Source: Physella acuta (lineage: Eukaryota > Mollusca > Gastropoda > Physidae). From it: a DNA stretch of 64,000 nucleotides. The position numbers and the translations under genes were made by a program. The stretch lies in NCBI RefSeq assembly GCF_028476545.1, contig NW_026732980.1, positions 106,001 through 170,000 on the forward strand, in the 5' to 3' direction. The notes beneath the pieces were generated by a model. The model saw only the letters and a list, made by a program, of their open reading frames with translations, made no database searches and was not told where the DNA came from. Shown one piece after another: positions 12,301 to 20,392 of this stretch. Each line of letters starts with the position of its first letter. Position 1 is the stretch's first letter.

Positions 12301-15300
12301 CTAGTACCGAAAGACGGTGGATCTTTCAGGTTTGTGACCGACTTTAGGAAGGTGAATGCGCTCACCAAAGCTGATTCCTATCCATTACCTCGGATAGAGG
12401 ACGTTATTGATAAAGTTGGTCAGGCTAAGATAATTTCCAAAATTGATTTACTTTCAGGATACTGGCAAATCCCCTTATCTGACCGTGCAAAAGAAATATC
12501 TGCTTTTGTAACCCCTAATGGTTTTTATAGATACAAACGTATGCCCTTTGGTATGCGAAATGCTGGTCAAACTTTCCAGAGAGTCATTAACTCTGTCATT
12601 GCTGACATAGACCAATGTGAGGCCTACATAGATGATATAGTTGTATTTTCTAATACTTTTGAAGAACATATTGTTCAGTTGACTAACCTTTTTAGAAAAT
12701 TGTCTGAAGTGAATTTTACTGTAAACTTACATAAAAGTGATTTCTGTAAAGCTTCAATTACCTATTTGGGTTATCAAGTGGGAACGAACCAAGTTCGGCC
12801 CATTGAAGCTAAAGTAGATGCTATTGTAAGGTTACCACCTCCCAAAAATTGTAAAGAGATCAAAAAGTTCCTTGGGATGGCTGGTTACTATAGACGGTTC
12901 TGTCAAAACTTTTCAGCTATTGCTGAACCTCTTACTGCATTATTGAAAAAGGGTGTTGAGTTTAAATGGTCAAATAAATGTCAAGAAGCTTTTTTAACCA
13001 TTAAGTCATTCCTATCTAATGCTCCTGTTATGGCTGCGCCAGATTTCAGCAAGCCCTTTAAACTTGCCATTGATGCTAGCAACTTAGCCATTGGCTCAGT
13101 CCTATTTCAAGAAGACAACATGGGAATTGACCATCCCATTGCCTTTTTTTCCAGGAAGTTAAATGAAAACCAAAAGAATTTTTCTACTATTGAAAAAGAG
13201 GCTTTAGCTTTGGTTTTGTCATTACAACATTTTGAAGTCTATGTCTCTTCTTCAACCAATCCAGTCAGAGTGTTTTCTGACCATGATCCCCTGAAATTTA
13301 CCTCTAAGTTAGGACAGACAAATCAAAGAATATTGAGGTGGTGCTTATATTTCCAAAATTTTAATCTGGAAATTTCACACATTAAGGGTAGTGATAATGT
13401 TGTGGCTGATTGTTTGTCAAGGATGTAAAATCTTATTGCACACATTAATCATGTGACATGTTTTGTGGTTCATTAAGACCACACACAAGTGTTGTGTTTT
13501 AACATGGAAATGAGTGGTATGATTTTTGATTTTTTACAAAATTCCAATTCTATTGAATATTTTGTTTATTTCCAGGTGAACCTTAATTAAAGGTGGTTTT
13601 TGATTCTATGTAATCTTTTATAATAATATGTCTCTTATGACTCAATTGATATTGTAGCTAGTCATTGAAATAAAGGTCTTACCCTGGCGGGTTTACCACT
13701 TTTAATATCCTCATGGAAAAATTGTAATACCCTTTTTTGAGGGATTTTGATGTATAATTACTTTTTGAAGGGTTACTTCCCTTTTACCAATTGTAAAAGT
13801 TGGAGTTACTTCCCTTTTATGTTCAGGGATATTTTCATCTGGTATTATGATTTTGATTGCCTACATTTGTAAAACATTTTTTTTATTTCATTGCCAGATT
13901 GGTTCCTTATGTATGTTTTTGTGGAACCTATCTGTCACTTCCAAAAAGGGAGGGGATGTGACCTACTTAGGTCGAGTCAGGTTCTATTTTTATTTTGACA
14001 TTGTATAATTCCTTATATGGAGTGATTGTGCAACAACCGGAAAATTTCCACTGACTTATTAAGGAGTCTAAGATATAGAAATTTTCCATTAAGATCTGAT
14101 TGAATGATTCTGGTCAGATGACTATCCCAACCAATGGCTACATGAGTTGAGGATAATCTCCCCTGTTGCAGAAGTCTTTAATTGCCCCGCACACTCGCAA
14201 CACGAGGCAGTCTACAGGGCGATTTTACCTTGATCAGACCAGGCCGTCCATATTGTCCGGCTATAGACTCTGACCATTTGAACGTGAGAGAAATTAAGTC
14301 CTGTGTGTGCCTTGCTTTCTTAAGTTGATTTAGGCTTCTAGTATAATATTACTCGTCGCTGAGTTATTCCAGAAGCTATAGCAGTGTTGTGTGGCCTGTA
14401 GTTATTTAGACAGTGTAGAAATCTGTGATAGTGTTTTTCCTACATTTTGTAAGTTGAGTTTTGATATTTTATACATTAAATATTTTAACTAGTTCAACCT
14501 TGTGTTTTGCCACAACTGTGTTCGCTGATTAAAGTTGTATGTAGATTGGATGAGTGTTAATTACAATAGTATCACTAGTTTACCCTAGACATAGAATTCG
14601 AGCCCTAGTGTGCCGTTGTGTTAGTGTTCATCCACTTAGGCCGTAAGGCATTTGCATATGATCCCGAAAAAAGAATCCGGGGACGTTCACCGTCTATTTG
14701 GCTGATAGATAGGGGACGTTACACACATGTATTTCTTTTCAATCTAGGCTTACATCTGGCAAATCAAAGTAAAAGTTGTACCATGAATAATTTGAAAAAA
14801 CAACATTGAATTATTGAATTTATTGTCAAATTAAATAAAGCGTGATCTCCCCTAAAAATTCTGGCATATTCTTATATAACACTACAGGATGGTAATTTGG
14901 GATATAGACACGCTCTTAATCAGTTTTTATATACTTAAACATTTTAAAATAGAATAGAATCTTGTAAAAAAAATTGTTCATCAAATGAACAGCAAACAAT
15001 ATGTGCATAATAGTGCAGATTATTAGTACTTTATAAATTCATGTGTTTTTTGAGTAATCAGAAATAGCGTAAAGTACCACTTCTGGTCAGCGTAAATTAC
15101 TCAAAATTTGACAGTAGGCAGAGAATTAAATCTTTTACTTATATGTGAAATTTCGTTTATCTATCTGAAACAGTACTCAAGCTCCACATACGGGTACCGG
15201 AAATCACTGAAAAGTTGATACAGAACTACAAATTTGATATTTTATTATCCTTATATAATTTTTTATTATATATGAAATTTGATCAACCTAGCTATAAGGG

Positions 15301-16473
15301 TATTCAAGTTATCATGTTCACAGACATACATACACACATACATACATACACACACAGACATACGGACAAAATTGCAAAACAGTGTCTTTCAGACTCAGGG
15401 AGGTGTAAAACGTCGAGGTGTAAAACTTCAGCTATACTTAGTATACAAGAAAGTAAAAACTAGTTTCCCAAAGTGGAATTTTTCAATGTTGTAAAATAAA
15501 CTTAATGTAACCATCTATGTTGAGGCAGTTTGAGGTTACGGGTATTTTAACATGGCCTAGTGGGCATTTGCATACACATACATACATTACTCCATAACTT
15601 ATTGAAGAACAATTGCGGTTTTATAATATTCACAATTTTGCAACTAAGAGCAGTGAAAGTGACACTAGCATGATAATGCCATATTGCTTTAACTTGACAT
15701 GAGAAAAGTGCTATTTCTTGGTCCAGGAGCATTTATTTTATCTAATGTCACTATACAGGTTAGGATTAAGCAAAAATTGCTGTTTAGGGATCACCGATAA
15801 ATGATGACATGCCTTTTTGGGATGATTTTTACATACCCTCCAGTTCAAATATACAAAATGTTAGATCCACACTCGCCACCCAAAATAACTTAACACATCA
15901 GTCTTACGACCCCTCTCCTTTTAAATTACAATTTTTGCAATTTTGTAAAGCCATGTTTTGCTAAAATATTTTTTGGAATGTTGATTAATTTTTAATACAT
16001 TTTACAAAAAGTCTAATTAAAAAACAAATTAACTGCAAAAATTTAGTTTAAAATTATTTTCAAAGATGCAAAAGTGTGCTGTCACACTTTCTGACATTCT
16101 GAGGACCACACTCGCTACACCGCCCTAATTTTTTAAATAAATACAAATTTTTGCTATTTTATAATTTTTTCTGTTTATTAGCTAAATAAAAAAATTATTC
16201 TTATTTATTATTAGACTAAAAATGTATTTTAAAATTTAGAGATTTAATTTAATTTTTAACTTTAATCAACCAATGGGCCTAATTAAATTATTCAAATTGA
16301 TTTTCATGTTTTTAAATTAAATTAATAATTTTAAAATTATTATCTTATTTAAAAATATTTTTACATTATTATTAAATACTAATTGATTCTTGTGTTAATA
16401 GTTAATATCAGTGCCGGCGTTAGGAATACGTGGGGCCTAGGGCCAACCATCCACGCGGGGCCTTTCCATTATA

Positions 16474-16545
<72 letters not shown>

Positions 16546-18044
16546 CATAAAGGCCTATATAATGTGATGTACAATGTTTTGGAGTTTATAAGCTAATGTC
16601 AAACTTTCCACTATAATAACATATTTTTATCTCTTCCATGTATTAACCCAATGTTCGTAGTTTTTTTTTTCCTTTACTAAGATATTAAATCACTTTTAAC
16701 AGTTATGTAATTCATACCAAATCACTTAAGAAAATTTAATCACGTGCCGCATAATTAGGAAAATAAAGTTTACAATACAGCGAACTCGGCCTGATGTATC
16801 AAAACAGTATAGACTTCAAAATTTGTTTAGAATTCATACAATATTTTAAAACCAAAATCATTATTGTCTTAATTATTGAAGGGGTGAATCCTTAAGGTGA
16901 CACAACATAACAACAGTTTTAACTTTCTTCCAAAAAATAATAATAAATCACTCTGTTTAATGCCGCCTGATATAGATCCTAAGCCCCCCCCCCCTCCTCG
17001 TCGCCCTCCTCCCACCCCTCTGCACGCAGCTGAATGTTAATTTTGTTATACTAAGACAAGTAGGCCTACATATAGAGTAGCCCCCCCCCCCCCCCCCCCC
17101 CGAAAACGAAATGAAATTTATATAATTTATAGAGAAAATATATACTTTTAACAGTGTCCGCCCCCCCCCCCCCCCCGAAGAAAATCTACCGCCCCCCTCC
17201 CCGAAAATTTCAAGTGCCCCCCCCCCTCCCCCCTTGGAGAAAAAAGTCTGGAAGAAACACTGTACATATACGACATTATACGACATCTACAACAAGAAAG
17301 TCAGGACTAGAGTTCATCAGGTCACTAACTGTCTACTATAGACATCCCGTCTGCTCACTAAAAGGACGTCTTCATCGGTCCACATACAATAGGGTATCAC
17401 TTTATGTCGTGGGCTAATTCTCGACCGCCATCTCCAGTCAGCTCAGGTCAAATGCCAGGCGACCGTACCCTACACAAAGAGTAGGCGTGACACTATTTTT
17501 GTATCGAATTACGGCCTGTCCCAGTTCAGGTGGGACTCACCAACATCAACCGTGGCCTCAGTTATAATAATCAACAACGTCAGCATTCCACCATTTAGTT
17601 TTTCCCAATTGAATTCAGCAACAATTTTTTTTTAAGTTTACGAACTAATTCAGAAAACAATGACATTGCTGAAGCGCGGGGCCCCTTCAAGCGCGGGGCC
17701 TATGGCGACCGCCCCGTTCGCCACCCCCTAACGCCGGCTCTGGTTAATAATATTAATATTGATTAGGGCCTACATTTTTGTTTTTAATTATATAATAAGT
17801 TGTAGACTTCAAATTTTTATATTAGGCCAAATAAAAACTACAAAGCACAAATTATTAATATTTTAATATATATATTATATTAAATATATTATAAATTGAA
17901 TAGCCTAACAATATTATTAATAATTTAAATTATTAAAATAAATTAATAAATACATACTAATTAATTACTAAATACTAAATACTTACCTGAAGATTTGGGA
18001 CGTGAATCCTTTCCTTTAGGCTTAACAGCCAATTTACTACTCAT
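358..18044 (-). CDS. N-terminal exons of an unidentified gene (partial, runs off left edge)
   Basis: Four consecutive coding exons join in phase on the minus strand: 18044-17987 (starts MSSKLAVKPKGKDSRP), 1768-1623, 1399-1305 and 425-358. Each is bounded by AG/GT, and the phases match (1, 0, 2, 1). The joined product begins with a basic Ser/Lys stretch, then a polar segment, a short helical part (WNEEIEKLQIKQDELIK) and a Pro/Lys-rich linker (LRPPHPPPEERK, then VPVKKVKIVPEEAK, then PRPISPADYL-like text). No catalytic domain is visible yet. A Pro/Lys-rich N-terminus of this kind is common in cytoskeletal or axonemal proteins, but I do not recognise the family. The first intron is about 16 kb and contains the LTR retrotransposon, two hAT-type MITE copies, a SINE and a minisatellite. 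The gene continues left of the window. Confidence 0.7.
661..1150. repeat. 23-bp minisatellite, about 15 good units then decayed
   Basis: The unit is GGAGGAGCTGTTTGTACACAGTG (quoted here as GGAGGAGCTGTTTGTAC plus ACAGTG), with GGGA/GGTA and GCT/GTT variants. Units are regular from about 665 to 1012 and degenerate to about 1150. Because 23 is not a multiple of three, every frame stays open on both strands, so the overlapping ORFs here are artefacts. It is intronic, between exons at 1305 and 425 of the minus-strand gene. Confidence 0.93.
1951..2032 (-). CDS. alternative first coding exon (1b) of the same gene
   Basis: An ATG at 2032 opens 27 codons (MSTKGSAASKLQTASLKATK...) ending at a GTAAGA donor in phase 1, exactly the phase of the distal first exon at 18044. 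Either exon therefore joins the exon at 1768 without a frame change. If read as an internal exon after the distal one, it hits a stop, so it works only as a first exon. This implies a second promoter just upstream, at about 2040-2500. The two starts encode similar MS-K-rich N-termini. Confidence 0.6.
2040..3525. other. AT-rich intron / candidate upstream region, no gene seen
   Basis: There are no convincing exons or transposon ends. The stretch contains several TCTAGATCTAGA-type clusters (about 2883, 3048-3075, 3218-3232). If exon 1b at 2032 is used, its promoter should lie in the right-hand half of this stretch on the minus strand. Confidence 0.4.
3534..3741 (+). mobile_element. hAT-type MITE, C-tract family
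   Basis: It starts CAGAGTTTCTTCCAG and ends GAAAGAAACACTG, which are imperfect terminal inverted repeats. An exact 8-bp target duplication GGTGTTGT flanks it (3526-3533 and 3742-3749). The body carries several long C tracts separated by conserved spacers (GAAAGTCT, CGAAATGGAATTTATA..AGAAAATATATACTTT, CAGTG). The YAGNG-type ends and 8-bp duplication are hAT hallmarks. It has no coding capacity. Confidence 0.88.
4137..4325 (-). mobile_element. hAT-type MITE, C-tract family (reverse copy, diverged)
   Basis: This is the same family as the copy at 3534, read from the other strand: G tracts separated by GCGGACACTAGTAAAAGTAT, ending GCCTGAAGAAACTCTG. The left end is eroded (AAGTATTTCTTTCAG). The flanks ACAAAACA (4129-4136) and ATAGAACA (4326-4333) match at 6 of 8 positions, fitting an older insertion. 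Confidence 0.75.
4860..5170. repeat. highly degenerate short-period tandem repeat
   Basis: The motif CGACAAAAAGG (variants GACAAATAGGC, GTCAAAAGGA, TACAAAAGGCC) recurs roughly every 12-21 bases, often next to CCG/CGC. No unit is perfect. It looks like an old minisatellite. The 75-codon ORF across part of it has no protein-like features. Confidence 0.5.
5460..6010. repeat. 33-bp minisatellite
   Basis: About 14 units of AACTTACCCAAAAGATTACC followed by TCCACCAAACAAT, with variants. Since 33 is a multiple of three, the minus strand shows long frames of repeated LFGGGNLLGKL; these have no start context and are repeat by-products. Each unit carries TTACC, the complement of a GGTAA donor core, so the array is full of donor-like words on the minus strand, the sense strand of the host gene. 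Confidence 0.9.
6120..7440. other. AT-rich intron sequence, nothing recognised
   Basis: No exon, transposon end or RNA gene can be supported. ORFs here are short and low-complexity. Confidence 0.5.
7445..7650 (+). mobile_element. tRNA-derived SINE, family 1
   Basis: A tRNA-like head carries an A-box-like TGTGGTTGAGCAC and a B-box-like GAGTTTAAACCC. A body follows (CTGAGTCCACCCAGCTCTCA, ATTAGGGTTAGGTAAAGATG, GCTGGGCATAGAGCTGACTG, ACCACACTATCTCTTTATA) that recurs at 28.0, 31.1, 36.85, 43.97 (reverse) and 60.9 kb. The decayed boxes mark it as an old copy rather than a tRNA gene. Confidence 0.75.
7876..8642 (+). repeat. 5' long terminal repeat
   Basis: 767 bp, TGTGACCTACTTAGG to GGGGACGTTACA, with no difference by eye from the 3' copy. 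It would hold the element's promoter and poly(A) signal. The short ORF at its right end occurs in both LTRs and is not a gene. Confidence 0.95.
8645..8662 (+). promoter_or_regulatory. primer-binding site, tRNA-Pro-like
   Basis: Two bases after the LTR comes TGGGGGCTCG, identical in its first ten bases to the tRNA-Pro primer site known from murine leukaemia virus; the following bases diverge. The primer identity is an inference from these ten bases. Confidence 0.6.
8890..10170 (+). CDS. gag region of the LTR element (extent approximate)
   Basis: The start is the ATG at 8890 (MESFLANPTVEDVEKL). The first third is acidic with a charged coiled-coil-like stretch (REEKSLEERELLLKEKELEA). A capsid-like middle part follows (FNSFESLAKTCEWPE, then LLSSVLTGKAAKTYQAL), then a zinc knuckle of pattern CX2CX4HX4C (CQFCKRPGHLVKDC) near residue 340. 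The region runs on towards the protease. This is the nucleocapsid/capsid precursor of an element fossil, not a host gene. Confidence 0.9.
10190..13428 (+). CDS. pol region of the LTR element: PR, IN, RT, RNase H (extent approximate)
   Basis: A DTGAS aspartic-protease motif lies near the gag-pol junction. An integrase zinc-binding part follows (H..H..CRSCSNC), then the integrase core (D in MDCVGPL, D in TDQGSNF, E in GVLERFHQ). Next comes reverse transcriptase (PLPRIEDVIDK, then RMPFGMRNAGQTFQR, then the catalytic YIDDIVVFS), and RNase H (LAIDASNLAIG, FSTIEKEALAL, DHDPLKF) at the C-terminus. The integrase-before-RT order is the diagnostic feature. I see no chromodomain or envelope. Confidence 0.93.
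13944..13956 (+). promoter_or_regulatory. polypurine tract
   Basis: AAAAGGGAGGGGA lies immediately before the 3' LTR, the expected plus-strand priming site of LTR elements. Confidence 0.85.
13957..14723 (+). repeat. 3' long terminal repeat
   Basis: 767 bp, the same as the 5' LTR by eye from first to last base; it is followed directly by the CACA target duplication. Confidence 0.95.
14842..15467 (-). mobile_element. repeat with a microsatellite core, copy 1 (reverse)
   Basis: Read on the minus strand it starts TTTTTACTTTCTTGTATAC, then CGACGTTTTACACCTC, TTTTGTCCGTATGTCTGTG, a TG/TATG-rich core, AACTTGAATACC..AGCTAGGTTGATC and a tail ending AGGGGAGATCAC. The same order of blocks occurs at 35491-36192 in the other orientation, so it is a dispersed element. 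There are no inverted terminal repeats, which leaves a Helitron-like or unclassified non-autonomous element. Confidence 0.6.
15470..16408. other. AT-rich intron, nothing recognised
   Basis: No coding exon, transposon end or structured RNA could be supported. Confidence 0.45.
16409..17742. mobile_element. hAT-type non-autonomous element with nested insertions
   Basis: The ends CAGTGCCGGCGTTAGG and CCTAACGCCGGCTCTG are inverted copies of each other bar one base. The flanks GTTAATAT (16401-16408) and GTTAATAA (17743-17750) give an 8-bp duplication with 7 of 8 matching. The interior has GGGGCC-rich subterminal parts, an (AT)n tract at 16469-16540 and a nested C-tract MITE at 17075-17262. No transposase frame is present. 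Confidence 0.85.
17075..17262 (+). mobile_element. C-tract hAT-type MITE nested in the element at 16409-17742
   Basis: The right end is TCTGGAAGAAACACTG; the left end is eroded at a C tract. The 8-bp duplication TACATATA is exact (17067-17074, 17263-17270). It was inserted after the host element, giving a relative age. Confidence 0.85.
17751..17986. other. AT-rich intron
   Basis: Mostly A/T words; nothing recognised before the splice donor of the exon at 17987-18044. Confidence 0.4.
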
Positions 18045-18500
18045 TGTTGAAGGATATATGTCTAGATCTAAGTCACGTTTGATTACCCTCGTAAAGTTTC
18101 AGAAGCACCAATTATAAAAAGTATCATCTTACTCGTGAAAATGAAAATAGAAAGTCGCCATCTTGCTATTTCTTAACAACTGTCGCTATGAGACGATGTA
18201 AGGGAGGTGATTATAATAAATGTTTTTCTGAAATCAATAGTTTGTTATCTCCCTTTTGTCTTATGTTAAAATTAACCTCATTAAATTGTATTAATAATAA
18301 AGAAATATTTTACTTTTATTATTATTCATGAACAAAACATAGCTATAAAATAAACCAAAGTTTTTAGCTAAAAGTAATATTGGCAATATTTATAAAGCTA
18401 TTTTTGATATTCTATGAATTTATACAGCTGTACAAGTATTGACTTTTGACTTCAGTATTTAGTTGGATAAAAATAAATGTATCATATATTTATCAAAAAG
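18045..18500 (-). promoter_or_regulatory. candidate promoter of the left-hand minus-strand gene
   Basis: This lies directly upstream (minus strand) of the ATG at 18044 and contains CCGCCATCTTGCT-like text (GTCGCCATCTTGC at about 18154), which resembles a YY1-type site near a start. The POGZ-like gene ends to its right in tandem, so the intergenic space is short. The TSS is not determined. Confidence 0.35.
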
Positions 18501-20392
18501 CAGTTTTAATTTTTTTGTTTATTTTGAAAATGTCTTCACATTTTGCTTAGCTTATCTGCTTGCATTTAGCTTAATTAAAAGCAGCGCACAAATGTTAATG
18601 ACAGCAATAAACACAAATTAAGGAAAACAAACAAAAGCAGTAACATCAATAATCACTTTAATTGTACACTCCTTATTTCAACATGTATTATCGTATCATC
18701 ATTCAATGAACATCTATTCAATAGTTTTAATAACTAAATCAAGAGAACTTCTTGATGTGCTTTTACAGCATGACACACAAACTTGTGAAGGCCACTGTTG
18801 TATATGAATCAACTAAATAAAAACCGTGTGTGTAAAAATAATGACAACAGGATTATGACATTTGAAACTGTGAACACAGAGGATGGTACATCCTAGACCA
18901 GATACACAACATTGTAGGTTAAAACATTATCCAATTGTCTGTACAGCTCTGATACATATTCATAAAACAAAAAAATATGCATAATAAAACAAAAGGGAAT
19001 GAACAATTATGATAATTTCAAAAATAATTTTTTAAAAATAATTTTCCAAAAATTAAACGAATTCTATTCAAGTTTTAGAAAAGTTGAAAAAAAAAACGCA
19101 CCAATGTAGGTATGATTTATTTGAAGCTACGATAGAGCATAACTAGGAACATCAGTTTTTTTCTTAACAAAAATATGTATTCATAACAACATGTTACAAA
19201 AAAATGAGTGAATATGCACAAATTTATGTGTCTTGAAAATGAGTGGTTTGATTTCAGAAAGGGTGATGATAATAACAGACACACGCTGACACCTTGTACA
19301 CATTGGCAGAAAGTGCATTACTACAATGTGAATCACTACAACTTTTTACAACATTCATTTAATTGGGGAGTGATGTGTGTTGTTAACACTTAAGACATTA
19401 TATATATATACATTATATATATGTATGTATACACACATATAAATGATTGTATAAAATCGGCATTCTTTATGTTTCCATACCAATAATAAAATCTTTAAAA
19501 AGTGGCGTTATTATTTAGTTAACTACAAACTAATATAATTTGCTAACAAATTAGACCTAACCCCCTGTGTATTACAATACTACAGATTACTGCAGCATCA
19601 CTCCACAGGTCTCTGCAAAAATTGTTCAGATAGTGTAATCTTAGTGGCAATAAAAACAATTTAACGATCAAACATTTACCTTTAATTGAGGCTTAGAAAT
19701 TTGTTTATTTTGCCACAAGACGGCTACAACAGCATCATCTATAATAAAAGCACCAGCTTAAAACATTTTTTCAATGTAATTTTGTTAATGTATGCTAATT
19801 ATCATGACTGTTTATAATTTTTTACAGCAACTCACCTGCATAGACTGTCCATTAATACTGACCAAAGTTATGGGTACATGTTTTGAGAAATTTAAAAAAT
19901 TCTCATGTACATAAATTGGGAAAATATTTTAAAATTTAAAGATGATTTATCATTAAATATTAAAAGACTGGGCTGTAAATTCCACTAATGAATTACAATT
20001 TTTGTTTATGTTGCAAACTAAAAAAGTTGCAGATTGCAAATTTTATTTCCTTTGTTAAGGGGGGACAAAAACCAATTTTATTATTTAAAAAAAAAGCAAA
20101 CAAAAAATGCTTCCTTTCAACCAGAAAAGCCATTTCTCAGAAATTTGAAAGGTTGAAATGTGTCATTGTTCACACATCATAAAAATTTATGTAAATAGAG
20201 TTTTACTGTATGGTATCACTTGATGTTCATGTTATCACTGAAGAAATAAAAATGTACATGCAATACACAGTAAATCTATATACAAAACAGTAATTTTTTT
20301 TTTATCTCCATGCCATTTTTTATCTGTATATCCTAACATGTTCTAAAAATATTTTGATCATATCTTCATTATATTTTTTTTCAATCTTGGTT
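18500..20392 (-). other. probable 3' UTR / 3' flank of the POGZ-like gene
   Basis: This is AT-rich sequence without exons after the stop at 20393-20395. An AATAAA on the minus strand at about 18523-18518 could end the transcript, but other candidates exist and I cannot choose. A palindromic ATATAT tract lies at about 19399-19425. Confidence 0.4.

Larger units (their letters stand above)
7876..14723 (+). mobile_element. Ty3/gypsy-type LTR retrotransposon, Gmr1-like domain order, young
   Basis: A 6848-bp element has two 767-bp LTRs that look identical, each beginning TGT and ending ACA. A 4-bp target duplication CACA flanks it (7872-7875, 14724-14727). Parts in order: 5' LTR, primer-binding site, gag, protease, integrase, reverse transcriptase, RNase H, about 530 bp of non-coding sequence, polypurine tract, 3' LTR. 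Integrase before RT is unusual for Ty3/gypsy and matches the Gmr1 group. It looks nearly whole, with about one break in the coding region. Identical LTRs point to a very recent insertion. It sits in the large first intron of the minus-strand gene, in opposite orientation. Confidence 0.95.

Noticed and set aside
16409-17742. Full autonomous hAT transposon
   Set aside because: Ends and duplication fit, but no transposase-like frame (BED finger or hAT C-terminal domain) is present; called non-autonomous.
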